A stretch of 36,991 nt of DNA, from the NCBI GenBank assembly GCA_024762975.1, contig JANTGJ010000020.1, positions 1-36,991 on the forward strand, read 5' to 3'. Both the position numbers and the translations under genes were made by a program. Positions 1-10,200 of this stretch are shown piece after piece (positions within the stretch are counted from its first letter, which is position 1; the number at the start of each line of letters is the position of its first letter). A model generated the notes under the pieces. That model was not told the origin of the DNA, ran no database searches, and saw only the letters and a program-made list of their open reading frames with translations. Source of the stretch: Candidatus Krumholzibacteriia bacterium (GTDB taxonomy: Bacteria; Krumholzibacteriota; Krumholzibacteriia; LZORAL124-64-63).

Positions 1-1345
1 CGCCCCGCTCGGCGTGGTTCAGAACGAATCTGCAGTTTTCGATGCGCGGCGAGGACTCGCACAGGGCGCCGGCGCCGTCGTCCGGAACATCGCCATTGGT
101 GATCGTCACATCGCGCAGCAGGGAGAACGAACTCTCGTTGCTGTGGAAATATACCCCACGATGCGGTTCACCCACCGAGCCCTGACAATCGATGATCGCC
201 AGCTCCGGGTCCCCGCTCAGCCCCTTCACCGTGATGGCCTTGCCCAGAAAATCCAGATCGCGGTTGCCGTTGCCGAGGTAGGTACCATCGGCCAGCGCTA
301 CGGTGTCACCTGGCGCAGCCGCGTTGATCGCCGACTGGATGGTCGGGAAGTCGCCCATGCCGTCAGCGCGCACGATCATGAAATCCGCGCCCGCTCCACA
401 AACCGCCGGCAAGGCCCCGATCTGTCCGCAGGAATTGTTCTCCGCGGCGCAGAGTGAAGTGATGTAGAGCGTCAGGTCGCCGAAGAGCGGATTGCAGTAC
501 AGCGGATCGACGGACAGGTTGTCGTTCGAATCGGCCAGATCGGCAAAGAAATCGGACCAGTCTTCCAGATTGCCGTGCAGGTCCGAACAACTGATCTCCG
601 GCAAGGGGTCGGAATCGGAGTTGCGAACGATCGCCGAGTCATCACCGTCGGTAATCAGGACCCTCTCCAGCACCGGTGCATCGGTCCGGTAGTGGATCGC
701 CTCACCGAGGGTACCGTGGAAAGTGGTCCCGGTAATCGTCGTCGGCGAACTGGACAGACGCAAAGCGCCGCCGATGGTCGCGGACTCGTTTCCGATGAAC
801 ACGCAATCCTCGATCGTGGCGCCGCCATACAGGACGCACATCGCGCCCCCGGCGTAGTCGGCGTAGTTGCTGTCGAAGACACACGAACGAAAGGTCGGAT
901 CGCTGTCGTAGATGAAGACGCCGCCGCCGCTGCCGAAGGGGTTGATCGCCCGACCGCGGCGCAGGGTCAGGTCCGAGACCTCGATGGTACCGGTCAAGCC
1001 GCGCATTTCCAGACAGCGCCCGGCGCCCTGTGCATCGAGGATCACGTCTGCCGGGTCGCCGGTTGCCCCGCGCAGTGAGACGCCCGATTTCAGGACCGCG
1101 ATATGATAGACGTTTTCGCTCAGTGTCGTGCAGTCGGTGTAGGTCCCCGCGTCGATCACGACGACATCGCCCTGCACGCAGGAATCGATCGCCGCCTGGA
1201 TCGTCGGGGCCTGCTGGGGCACCTGCCAGTCCCGGGCACAAGCCGGTTGCGAGACTCCGGTTCCAACGAGGATCAGCACCGCCAGAATCACTGCGAAAAC
1301 CACACGGTGAGTAAAAAATGTGGTCGAGAGTGGCGAAAAACTCAT
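1..1345 (-). CDS. Secreted right-handed parallel beta-helix repeat protein (3' end beyond window)
   Basis: Reading the minus strand from an ATG at 1345 gives 448 codons that stay open to the window edge, so the C-terminus is missing. Residues 13-37 form a signal peptide ending in ACA, and the mature protein begins near R38. Two homologous modules follow (about 38-325 and 326-448). Each opens with the same theme: a PTIQAAI-type helix, a GD.V.. turn and a D.GTY strand, as in pectate-lyase-like beta-helix proteins. Short rungs with GGA, IEDC and IENC motifs then repeat. Module 1 ends in a Cys-rich segment (DPLYCNP, SLCAAENNSCG, IGALP) common in such proteins of uncultured FCB-type bacteria. The likely site is the cell surface or exterior. 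No catalytic residues can be assigned, so an enzymatic role is open. An AGGGAA-type ribosome site lies inside a small GGGAATTCCC palindrome just before the start. Confidence 0.85.
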   Translation of the reverse strand, partial: MSFSPLSTTFFTHRVVFAVILAVLILVGTGVSQPACARDWQVPQQAPTIQAAIDSCVQGDVVVIDAGTYTDCTTLSENVYHIAVLKSGVSLRGATGDPADVILDAQGAGRCLEMRGLTGTIEVSDLTLRRGRAINPFGSGGGVFIYDSDPTFRSCVFDSNYADYAGGAMCVLYGGATIEDCVFIGNESATIGGALRLSSSPTTITGTTFHGTLGEAIHYRTDAPVLERVLITDGDDSAIVRNSDSDPLPEISCSDLHGNLEDWSDFFADLADSNDNLSVDPLYCNPLFGDLTLYITSLCAAENNSCGQIGALPAVCGAGADFMIVRADGMGDFPTIQSAINAAAPGDTVALADGTYLGNGNRDLDFLGKAITVKGLSGDPELAIIDCQGSVGEPHRGVYFHSNESSFSLLRDVTITNGDVPDDGAGALCESSPRIENCRFVLNHAERG

Positions 1346-1559
1346 CAGGGGAATTCCCTTCCCTCGTGCGGGCATCCGGCGCGAGTTCGTATCGCGGCAC
1401 AGGCACGATGCCGCACCGGACGCTCAACGCAATGCACAACAACATATTGCGACAGCAGCGACCGAAGAGCATTCAATTCACGAAGCCGAAGAGGAACTCC
1501 GGGCGTGCGCATGCTCGCAACGATCTACGGGGATACTGCAAGGCAGGGGCCGGATCCGA

Positions 1560-1964
1560 TCAGACGGTATTCTTCTGCAATTCGGCCGCGTAGGCCTTGT
1601 CGTGCTGGAGGATGTGAGAGGTGAGCCAGTATTTGAACAGGTCGGCCACTTCGACGGTGATCCGCTGGTGCTTGTTCATGAATTCGAATTGGAGCCGCTC
1701 GATTTTCTGCAGGAGTTGACGATGCTGCTTCTGGTGGAGGTCCAGCCCCGAGTATCCCGCCTCTTTCAGGAGTTTCTCCTCGAAGGCGAAATGTTCCTGC
1801 GTGTAGCCGAGAATATCGTTCAGGATCTGCGCCATGATGCGGGACCCTTTTCCCTTGTGCCGCGCCTCGTCGAATTTGTTGATGATTTCGATCAGATTGC
1901 GGTGTTGTTCATCGATCGAATCGATTCCCACACTGAATCCGTCCTTCCACTCGATGAGCGCCAT
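1560..1964 (-). CDS. Bacteriohemerythrin, single domain
   Basis: This 134-residue protein is a stand-alone hemerythrin, a four-helix bundle that binds O2 at a non-haem di-iron site. All seven iron ligands of bacterial hemerythrins are visible at near-canonical positions: H21, H58, E62, H77, H81, H117 and D122. The N-terminal IEW..G...GI..ID.QH pattern is also typical, as is the length. There is no signal peptide or membrane segment, so it is cytoplasmic. Known roles of the family are O2 storage, delivery or sensing in microaerobic bacteria. It lies upstream of the beta-helix gene on the same strand with a 214-base gap, and divergent from the PDZ gene. Neither neighbour explains it, so it is probably an independent unit. 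Confidence 0.95.
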   Translation of the reverse strand: MALIEWKDGFSVGIDSIDEQHRNLIEIINKFDEARHKGKGSRIMAQILNDILGYTQEHFAFEEKLLKEAGYSGLDLHQKQHRQLLQKIERLQFEFMNKHQRITVEVADLFKYWLTSHILQHDKAYAAELQKNTV

Positions 1965-2213
1965 CGTCGTCGCCTTCCGCTCCGCGTTGTATCGGCCCTG
2001 GCCGTCGATTCCGACGGCTTCATGGCTGCCTCCCCTGACCTGGATATCGTCCGGAATCCTCCGGAACTGACCAAAAAGTCCGCGAGAACGTTAACTTTTG
2101 TGAATCCATACCCTGATTGACTGTTTTATGGGAACCCGATCCTTCGATTTGGAGTAGTTGAGCCAGTTCACACGGTATCCCCTGTGTCGGTAGGTTGCTC
2201 GAAAGGAAGAACC

Positions 2214-3305
2214 ATGTCCCCGATTTCGGCCCGATCACGAGCCCCCCATTTCGCTTTCACCCTCCTGGCCCTGACCCTCCTGGTGGGCGCCCCGGTCTCG
2301 CAGGCCGCCGATTCGTCCGGCTACCTGGGTATCCAGATGCAGGACCTGGATTCGAGTATGGCGAAAGCTCTGCAGTTGGACGAGGAGTCCGGTGTCCTGA
2401 TCAGCGAAGTCGTCGAGGATAGTCCTGCGGAGAAAGCCGGTCTCGAAGACGGCGACGTGATTCTGCGCTTCGACGGCAAGGACATCGAATCGGCCGGCGA
2501 CCTGATGAAGGCCGTCCGCAAATCCAACGCCGGCGACGAGGTCGAGTTGAAGGTCCTGCGCGGTGGCAAGAAAAAGTCGTTCGATGTCACTCTTGGCGAG
2601 CGCGAGGACAATCAATTCGCATTTCAGCATCGGAAACTGAAGGAGATGCTGCACGAGAGGAACGGCGAGGGTGACTTCGACATCGACATCGTCGCACCCG
2701 ACAGTGAAGACTTTCCCGGCGAGGAAAACGTATTCTTCTTCGGCGGTGGCGGCGATCACGGATTCCTGGGAATCCAGCTCGAAGACGTGAACGAGCAGTT
2801 GGCCGAGTACTTCGACGTCGACGGCGGCGTGCTGGTGACCGAAGTCGTCGAGGACAGCCCCGCCGCCGAGGCTGGGCTGAAGGCGGGCGACGTAATCGTG
2901 AAGCTGGACGGCGACACGATCGAGGACGGTTCGGCTCTGCGCGAATGGATGTCCGAGACCGAGGCCGAACAGAAGGTCGAGGTCGAAGTCAGCCGCAAGG
3001 GTGATCGCAAACGCTTCGACGTCACGCTCGGCGAGGCGCCCGAGCACGAAGTCACAGCCAATATCCGCTATTTCGACGACAACGACCATTTCAGCGTCCC
3101 CGCCCCGCGGGTCCTGATGAAGCGGATGCCCCACTTCGGGCACGGCGGGCGGCACGGCGAAGACAACGTCTGGTTCCAGGATGGTGACGAGGGCGAGCGC
3201 AGCATTGTCATCGAGCGGCACGGCGAGGAGATGGACGAACTGCGCGGCGAGCTGAAGGAGTTGAGAGAGGAGCTGAAAAAGATCAGGGAAGATCTGAAGA
3301 AGTAG
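2214..3305 (+). CDS. Exported tandem-PDZ protein without protease domain
   Basis: The protein has 363 residues from the ATG at 2214, which is preceded by AAGGAAG at a good distance. A GTG ten codons upstream (2184) is less likely. A signal peptide ending near SQAA is followed by two PDZ domains of the HtrA/C-terminal-processing type. Each has a G.LGIQ carboxylate-binding strand, then a VV.DSPA..AGL..GDVI segment and a FDVTLGE end. An acidic linker of about 60 residues separates them. The tail is His/Gly-rich and ends in a highly charged predicted coiled coil of about 25 residues (E-E-L-K/R heptads). There is no trypsin-like or S41 catalytic domain, so it is probably a periplasmic peptide-binding adaptor or scaffold. 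Its stop lies only three bases from the convergent dgkA stop. Confidence 0.9.
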   Translation: MSPISARSRAPHFAFTLLALTLLVGAPVSQAADSSGYLGIQMQDLDSSMAKALQLDEESGVLISEVVEDSPAEKAGLEDGDVILRFDGKDIESAGDLMKAVRKSNAGDEVELKVLRGGKKKSFDVTLGEREDNQFAFQHRKLKEMLHERNGEGDFDIDIVAPDSEDFPGEENVFFFGGGGDHGFLGIQLEDVNEQLAEYFDVDGGVLVTEVVEDSPAAEAGLKAGDVIVKLDGDTIEDGSALREWMSETEAEQKVEVEVSRKGDRKRFDVTLGEAPEHEVTANIRYFDDNDHFSVPAPRVLMKRMPHFGHGGRHGEDNVWFQDGDEGERSIVIERHGEEMDELRGELKELREELKKIREDLKK

Positions 3306-3308
3306 AGC

Positions 3309-3662
3309 TCAACTTCCCAGCAGGCGCGGCGCGAAAATCACCCCACCGACGATCGCCGCCGCGATCGACGCGATCAGGACCGCTGCGGCCAGGATGTCTT
3401 TCACCTGGCCGTAGCGGTTGTCCTTTTGCGGGCTGAGGATGTCGACGAGTTTTTCGCCGGCCGTGTTCAGCAGTTCCAACGACAGCACCAGGCCGATCAT
3501 TGCCACGATCAGCGCCCACTCCAGGGCCGAGATCGCATAGCAGGCACCCAGCGCCACGGCCACGACCGCCACGCCCAGCATCACGAAAATATTCACCTGT
3601 CCCTGCAACCCGGAAGCGAGGCCGCGGAACGCGTATCCGAAACTGCGGAAAAATCGCATCAT
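3309..3662 (-). CDS. dgkA: Diacylglycerol/undecaprenol kinase (DgkA family)
   Basis: This 117-residue integral membrane kinase phosphorylates diacylglycerol or undecaprenol with ATP at the inner membrane, recycling lipid from envelope synthesis. Three transmembrane segments are visible (about 24-43, 47-66 and 90-110). The family active-site motif is present: E63, N66, E70 and D74 in an ELLNTA-E-LVD context, followed by K88-D89 and an AAAVL segment. A Gly sits where most members have Ile in NTAIE. The spacing between the motifs resembles the Gram-positive undecaprenol kinase type, so the substrate cannot be fixed from sequence. Its ATG overlaps the addA stop by four bases (ATGA), so translation is probably coupled to the repair helicase genes. 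Confidence 0.93.
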   Translation of the reverse strand: MMRFFRSFGYAFRGLASGLQGQVNIFVMLGVAVVAVALGACYAISALEWALIVAMIGLVLSLELLNTAGEKLVDILSPQKDNRYGQVKDILAAAVLIASIAAAIVGGVIFAPRLLGS

Positions 3663-6600
3663 GCCTTCGTACCTTTCGGTGGGATCTCGACCAGGCGTTC
3701 GGAGGACTTCAGTTTCGGATCCGTGAACAGCAACCAGGTGCCCACCTCCCGGTCGGGATACTGCGCCGAAATCGCTTCACGGTAGAGCGCGAGTTGAGGT
3801 GCGTAGTGGTCGCACCAGTGGTCGCGCCGCGCGCGGTCGCCGCCGGTACGATTGGTCTTGTAGTCCACGATATCGACACGGCCGGGCCGGAAGACCAATC
3901 GGTCGATGATACCGGTGATGCGCTGGGGAATACCGGTTCCCGGTCGCGCGTGAATCAGGGGAACCTCACTGCGACCGCGCAGGCCGTTGCCGTCGGGAGC
4001 GAAGATCCACCCCCAGGCGGGATCCGCGAACACCGCCGCGGCCTCGGCATGCAGTGAATCATCCCCCGGCGGCATGGCGCCCTGGTCGGCGGCCAACTGC
4101 AGCAGCGCGTGGATCTCCTCGCCACGCACCGTGGGCGGCAGCGTTTCGGCAGCAGCGTCGAAAAGAGTGCGCTGAGCCGCCGTTTGCGTTGCCTTTTCCG
4201 CCGCGGCGTCCTCGCCGCCTGCACTCGAGGGGGTGACCTCTTTCAGTCGCTCCCGTTGTACCGGTGGTTGCCAGATGCGATAGGCAACGGCCGGCTCCCG
4301 TGTATCGAGTGGATTGCCGGGCGCCACCGCCTGCGATTGCAGCCATTGGGGCGCCTCGGTTTGGACGGCATCGCAGCCGGTCGCCCCCTGGCGGATCCGA
4401 CGCAATGGGCTTTCGAAATCGTCACGACCCGACTTCGGTTCCTTGTTCCCACCCAACACGTAGAGCCGGTCGCGCGCCCGGGTGAGCGCCACGTACATCA
4501 GATGTGCTTCCTCGCGACGACCGCGCTCGCGGGCAATACGGGCAGCCGCCAGCAATCGGTCCTCGGGCATCGCCAGACCGGCCGGCAACTGGAACGGGTG
4601 CCGGTGCTCTTTGCGCAGTCCGAAAAGCAGGGGCGTGTTCGGATGGATCGGGTCGGTGCGGATCCGTCCGCCTTCCTTGTCACCGGGACGATCGGCGTCG
4701 ACCAGCAGTACGACGGGCGACTCCAAGCCCTTGGCGCCGTGGATCGTCATGAAACGCACGCGCCCCTGGTCCGATCCGCGCGGAAGCGAGCCCTCGTCCT
4801 GGCCGCCACGACGACCCGCCCCGTCGATCATTTCGATCAAACGGCGCATCGTGGGCGAGAGCGCCAATTCGGAGCTCTGCGCGAGATCGAACAGGCGCAG
4901 CAGGTTGTAGCGGGCCTGGTCTCCCCGGGCCGCCTGGTAGCGTTCGAGCACCTCGCCCTCGCGGTAGATACGCCGCAACAGATCGTGGCAACTGACGAAG
5001 CCGAGGTTGCGACGCCAGATCTTCAGACGCTTCACCGGCTCGCCCGTGACCTCGTGATTCTCGTCGGCGCTCAGTGTCTGCCACAGCCCGCGCGGCGGCA
5101 GTTTTTCGCCCTGCTCATCGCGACGGTCGAGGCCGCGTCGGGCCAGCGTCTCCTGGAATTCCTGCTCGCTCAGACGGAAGAGCGGCGAGCGCAGCACCGT
5201 TGCCAGTGCGGCATCATCGGCCGGGAATACCAGCCAGCGCAGCAACGCCAGGAGATCCTGCACCTCCCGGCTGGCCGCAAGCATGCCGCGTCCCGAGGGC
5301 GCTACCGGAATGCCCGCTTCCTGGAAGGCTTTCTCATAGACGGCGATTTCGGTGCGCGTGCGACACAGGACCAGCACGTCGCTCCAACCCAGAGGGCGCT
5401 CGCGCAATTCGGCTCCAAATCCTTCCCACGTCGTTTCGCCCGAGTCGACCAGGTGTCGTGCGATGCGAGCCGCCTGTGCGGCGGCCATCTCGTCGACACT
5501 GCGTCCCGCATCCTCGGTCTCGGAGGCGCCTTCTTCACACGGCGGCAGGGCGAAATTTTCGCCCGGCGCTTCGGTCCGCGCCCACTGCTGGGCTACGTTT
5601 TCATGTTCCGACGGCTCGAGGTACTCGACCAGCGGCGCTCTTCGGAACAGGCAGCCCACGCCACTCACTACCGCGCCCAGGCTGCGGAAATTCGTCGGGA
5701 GACTGAGCACCGGTTGCTCGCGCTCGGTCAGCAGGTTCTCGACCCGGGCGAAGAGATCGGGCTCGGCGCCGCGGAACTCGTAGATGGACTGCTTCACGTC
5801 GCCGACGAAGAAAACCGTCGGCTGCCGCTCCTCATCGCCCCCGGCCAGGAATTCTTCGACGAAGGGCCGCAGGATTTCCCACTGGTTGAAATTCGTATCC
5901 TGGAACTCATCCAGCAGGATGTGGGTGATCGAATCGTCCAGGCGATAGAGCAGCGACAGCGCGCGCGCATCGTCGCCCATCAGGCGGCGGGCCAGATCCT
6001 CCAGGTCCTGGAAATCCACCACGCGATCCCGGCGTTTCAGGTCGTCGTAGAGGTCCAGCGCGCGCAATCCCAGTCGAAGCAGGCCGCGGTTTCGCAGGTA
6101 AAGTTCGATGTACTTCGCGCGGCGCAGAACATCCAGCAGCGGCATCGCGTGGCGGCCCACGGCCTCGTTCAGCGCGTCCTTGAGCACTTCGTCGCGCTTG
6201 CGGGTAAACGCCTTCAGCTTGCCGGCCTGGGTCAGCAACAACTGATGGACGGAGGCAAAGGCGCTCTCATCCGTCGCTCGGATCGGACCGGCCGCAGCGC
6301 GCAATTTTTGCAGATCCTTGGCCAGGGCCGCCGCCGCCTCGGCGCCGATTTCCCTTTCGATACGATCGGTCCCGGCGGTGCGGAATTCGTTCAGCGCATC
6401 GGCCAGCGCGGGCAACAGATCAGCCAGGGCCGGTTGCTCGTTCCGGGGAGACTCCGGGAACAACAATTCGCGCAACTCACGCAACATCTCCGGTAGGACT
6501 TCGTTGCGCGGCGGCCGCAGGGCCGGGTCTTCGGACAATCCGGTGAGGCGATCAATCCAGCGCTGCACACGCATCTGCTGGTGGAAGAACGAGCGGACTG

Positions 6601-7216
6601 CCAGTCGGACAGCCGTCGGCGTATCCGCCGTCTCACTGGCGGCGGCCGCCGTATCGCCCCCGCGGGCAATCTCGGTCTCGAGCAGATCGAGCGCCTCGTC
6701 GACCAGCTCCTGCGCATCCTCGATCACCGCGAATTTCGGATCCAGCCCCGCCTCGACCGCGAAGCGGTTCAGGATGGTTTGGCAGAAGGAGTGGATCGTT
6801 CCCACGTTCAGGCCCGATACATCTTCGAGTACCTGTTCATAGAGGCGTGCGGCGCGCTGCATCTCCGGCGCGCTGGGCCTGGGATCGGTCCGGTCAGCAA
6901 ACAGATCGGTCAGCAGGGCGCGCAGGTCCTCCGGTGCCGCCAGCGCCATCTTCGCCGTTCGCTGGAGCAGGCGCTCCTGGATCTCGACCGCGGCCTTGCG
7001 CGTGAAGGTGACAGCCAGGATCGAGCGGGGATGCGCCGGACGTCCGACACTCTCGATGCACAGGCGCAGGAATCGATCCACCAGGACCTTGGTCTTGCCC
7101 GAGCCGGCCGAGGCGCGCAGGGCCACCGAACACGTTGGCGTTGCGGCCCGTCGCTGGATTCGCGTCGCCTCGGTGACCGCGCGAGCTGCGTTCTGGATGT
7201 CGTTGCGCTGCGTCAT
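3659..7216 (-). CDS. addA: AddA-type ATP-dependent helicase/nuclease subunit
   Basis: At 1185 residues this is the UvrD/Rep-like helicase-nuclease subunit of the AddAB (RecBCD-equivalent) complex, which resects double-strand breaks for RecA loading. Superfamily 1 motifs appear in order: Walker A ASAGSGKT at 35-42 (K41), the TFTRKAA motif Ia, a LLDEFQDT Walker B, GDVKQSIY.FRGA (motif III), LPTNFRS (motif IV), MTIHGAKGLE (motif V) and YVALTRARDRLYV (motif VI). The C-terminus is a RecB-family nuclease with D1105, D1118 and K1120 in a DYKTNR context, then a YAPQLALYR motif. All catalytic motifs look intact. The start overlaps the addB stop by four bases and its own stop overlaps dgkA by four, giving a coupled operon. 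Confidence 0.96.
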   Translation of the reverse strand: MTQRNDIQNAARAVTEATRIQRRAATPTCSVALRASAGSGKTKVLVDRFLRLCIESVGRPAHPRSILAVTFTRKAAVEIQERLLQRTAKMALAAPEDLRALLTDLFADRTDPRPSAPEMQRAARLYEQVLEDVSGLNVGTIHSFCQTILNRFAVEAGLDPKFAVIEDAQELVDEALDLLETEIARGGDTAAAASETADTPTAVRLAVRSFFHQQMRVQRWIDRLTGLSEDPALRPPRNEVLPEMLRELRELLFPESPRNEQPALADLLPALADALNEFRTAGTDRIEREIGAEAAAALAKDLQKLRAAAGPIRATDESAFASVHQLLLTQAGKLKAFTRKRDEVLKDALNEAVGRHAMPLLDVLRRAKYIELYLRNRGLLRLGLRALDLYDDLKRRDRVVDFQDLEDLARRLMGDDARALSLLYRLDDSITHILLDEFQDTNFNQWEILRPFVEEFLAGGDEERQPTVFFVGDVKQSIYEFRGAEPDLFARVENLLTEREQPVLSLPTNFRSLGAVVSGVGCLFRRAPLVEYLEPSEHENVAQQWARTEAPGENFALPPCEEGASETEDAGRSVDEMAAAQAARIARHLVDSGETTWEGFGAELRERPLGWSDVLVLCRTRTEIAVYEKAFQEAGIPVAPSGRGMLAASREVQDLLALLRWLVFPADDAALATVLRSPLFRLSEQEFQETLARRGLDRRDEQGEKLPPRGLWQTLSADENHEVTGEPVKRLKIWRRNLGFVSCHDLLRRIYREGEVLERYQAARGDQARYNLLRLFDLAQSSELALSPTMRRLIEMIDGAGRRGGQDEGSLPRGSDQGRVRFMTIHGAKGLESPVVLLVDADRPGDKEGGRIRTDPIHPNTPLLFGLRKEHRHPFQLPAGLAMPEDRLLAAARIARERGRREEAHLMYVALTRARDRLYVLGGNKEPKSGRDDFESPLRRIRQGATGCDAVQTEAPQWLQSQAVAPGNPLDTREPAVAYRIWQPPVQRERLKEVTPSSAGGEDAAAEKATQTAAQRTLFDAAAETLPPTVRGEEIHALLQLAADQGAMPPGDDSLHAEAAAVFADPAWGWIFAPDGNGLRGRSEVPLIHARPGTGIPQRITGIIDRLVFRPGRVDIVDYKTNRTGGDRARRDHWCDHYAPQLALYREAISAQYPDREVGTWLLFTDPKLKSSERLVEIPPKGTKA

Positions 7217-10200
7217 CCTCCGAAGGCCTCCCGTGCTCCGACGAGCTTGTCCAGGCGGCGGCGCACGTCCGCACCCAATCCATCGCGCTCCTCGATGCGA
7301 CAGACTCCACGGAAGTCACACCATTTGCAGGGCAGCGTGGAGAGCCCCTCACCCCGGCGTGCACGGGGTATCAGTGGGTGTTCGGCGTTCGGGTCGGCGG
7401 CGGCGATGGCCAGTTCCGCAATCTCCAGGGCGCCTTCAACCAGGATCGAACGACCGGCGTCGGCACCGGCAGCCAGATGCGGTTGAGCCGGCGGTCCGGC
7501 CTTCTCGCCCTCGACCGGGTAGTAGATCCCCTCGGCCACGGTTCCGGTCACCGGCCGCGGATCGGCACCGGCCAGGGCTCCGGCCTCGAGCGCGGCGGCG
7601 TACAGCACCACCTGCAACTCCTCGCGCTCCTGAAGGCTCTTCTTTGCCGGCAACTTGCCCGTCTTGTAGTCGATCACGGCCAACGACGCCGAACCGTCCC
7701 GGCATCGATCGATCCGGTCGATGCCGCCCGTCAGGACAATCCCCTCGGTAGCCCGGTCACGCAATGGATCCAGACGCGGCGCCGCGGCAGCACCGAGTTG
7801 GCCCGAACACCAATCCAACAACTGCTCCAGCGGCATGTGAAAGCGCGGCTCCAGCGCGAGGGGGCGCCAGTTCTCGAAGCGTTCGAGCTCGCCACGTACC
7901 AGGTACGGCACCGCGGCGGTGAACGTGTCCAGCCACAGCTTCCGCACCGGCAACTCGCGCGAACCGGGCAGGAAGGCTTTCGCGGCCAGATCCAGCAGCA
8001 ATTCCTGCGCGCGATCCCCTGTGCCGGCGGACAGCCCGGCGTGACCCTCGCCCTCGGGATCGAGCCAGTCTTTCAGCACATCGTGGACAATGCGGCCGTA
8101 CTCCTTGCGCCCGAACTCGGCGCGCACTTCCTCGGATTTGCGGAGACCGAAACCGCGCTCGAGCAGGAAACGATAGGGACAATCGCGCCAAAGCCGGAGC
8201 GCCGACCAGCTCAGCTCGATCCGGGGCCGAGCCGATTCGGTCAAGGGGATGTCGAGCGGCTCCGCGCTGAATTTCTCCCCCCGGGATTCGATCTCGACCC
8301 AGGGGATGTCCTGCTTGCGCCAGTTTGGGACCTCGCCGGCGGTCTGCGGATCGCCCAGCGCCAACAACAGGCGCGAAACGAACGGCGACGGCAACGCGGG
8401 CTGTCCCTGATCCTCCAGCGGCCAGGTCAGGGTGACCTGCGGGGCGGCGTGCAGCAGGCGCAGGAAGAGCTCGGCGTCGCGGGCCATCGTCTCCTGCCAG
8501 ATCGGGAGATCGAGTCGGCGTCGTAGCGCGCCCGGCAGCAGCAACGGGCGCTTCGTGCGCACCGGGAACGATCCCTCTCGCAGGCCCGCGACGATCAGCA
8601 GGTCGAAACGTTCGAGCCGCGCTTCGACCAGACCGGTCAGCATCACCGGCAGATGGGCGCGGCGATGGGCGGCGACCTCCTCACCGGCCAGCAGGCGCCC
8701 CAGCTCGGTCGCGAACTCGGTCAGGGTGACGGGAGGCAAGCGCTCGGCCTGCCAGCGCAAATCGTCCAGCAGTTGGGCGGCTTTCTGGATATCCGTCCGA
8801 TTCGAATCTCCCACCAGCGGTTGCTTCGGGGCCAGCGCATTCCAGCAGGCAACGACAGCGTCCAACAGCTCGCGCCAGCCGGTGCGAAGCTGCCCCCCGC
8901 GTTCGGTGCCGAACTCCAGCAGCGGCGCGAAAGCGTCGGCGACCGCGGTGACGAATTGGACCATTCCGGCGCCGCGGCCCCCGAAGAGATCAAGCGCCGC
9001 CTGGTCCCGATCCTCGGCTCGTCGATGCAGCCCGGCCAGGCCACCCTCGGGTCCGGTCTCCCGCCGGAAGATCTGTTCCAGTTGCAGGGTCCAACGACCG
9101 TGGCCGCCCTGGCCGCCGGTTTCCAATCGCACGTACGGGTGGGTGAGCACCTCCAACAGCGGTTCGGCGCGCAGGCCGGTCACGGCCGAACGCAGAATGA
9201 ACCGCAGCAGCAATCCGGAGGCCTGCACGGACAACGGCCGGCCATGGGTGTTGTCCACGTCCAACCCGGCATCCGTCAATTGCGCGTAGAGACGCTCGGC
9301 CAGGTCGGGATCGTTGACGGCGATGCCGATGCTCGGAGCCTCCCGGCCGGCAGTCTCCAGCAACGTCGCCACGCGATCGGTGATCACCCGGCTTTCGGAC
9401 TCGGGATCGCCGCAGGGGAGCAACTCCAGCGGGCCGGTGGGTGCCAACAGGCCCCGCGGATCATCCAGTTCGCTGAGACGTTCGTGCAGTGTGGCCGCAA
9501 CTTCCGGGGAATCGCTCTCGACGTCGAAGGCCCGGGCAATGCGCCGCGTCCCGGCCAGCGGATCGGTGGCCGGTGCGGCTTCCTCGGGCTGGCCCCAGGT
9601 TGCCAGGAAGAGGCGGGAAATCGGAGCCGTAGCTTCCGGGAGATAGAGCGCGGACCGGTCGGACGTCGAGGTCGCCGCGCGCAGTACATCCACCCGCAAA
9701 GGATCGATCCGACCGAAGCCGGCGATCAGACACTGTTCGTAACGACGGCCGGGCACCTGCCGGCCGGCCTGACGAAGACGTGCCAGTTCGTCCCCGACTT
9801 CGACCCGATGATCGATCTGGTCCCGCGGCACGGCCTTGCGGTACAGGTCCCATACCTCGCGCGCCCGCTCCAGATCGGCCGCCACAACCTCGGCTTCCTG
9901 CGGCGAGGATTTCTCCAGCACCGATTCGAGGTTCTCCGCTTGCAACAACATCGCGTCGCGCCGATGGCGTCGTGCCTCGTCGAAGAAATCCAGGAACTCG
10001 GTCGCCAGCGAGGGTGCGTTCTCGGGCCGATCGGCCAACCAGGGGACCTGCAACAGTTCCCGTGCCAGAATGATGGCCCGAATGCGATCGTCCGGCAGAT
10101 GCGCGGCCGACAGCCCCATTCCGATCGCGACCTCACTGGCCCATTGCTCGGCCGTCAGGATGCGCGGCAGCAGGAGACCCTCGCGCCCACTCTCCTGCAG

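Noticed and set aside
2100-2213. ECF-type or sigma-70 promoter before the PDZ gene
   Set aside because: GGAACCC and TTGACT words are present but no -10 element lies at the right distance from either.
4109-6496. A 795-codon open frame on the plus strand
   Set aside because: Antisense to addA, whose helicase motifs are intact throughout. No motif, signal or ribosome site supports the plus frame.
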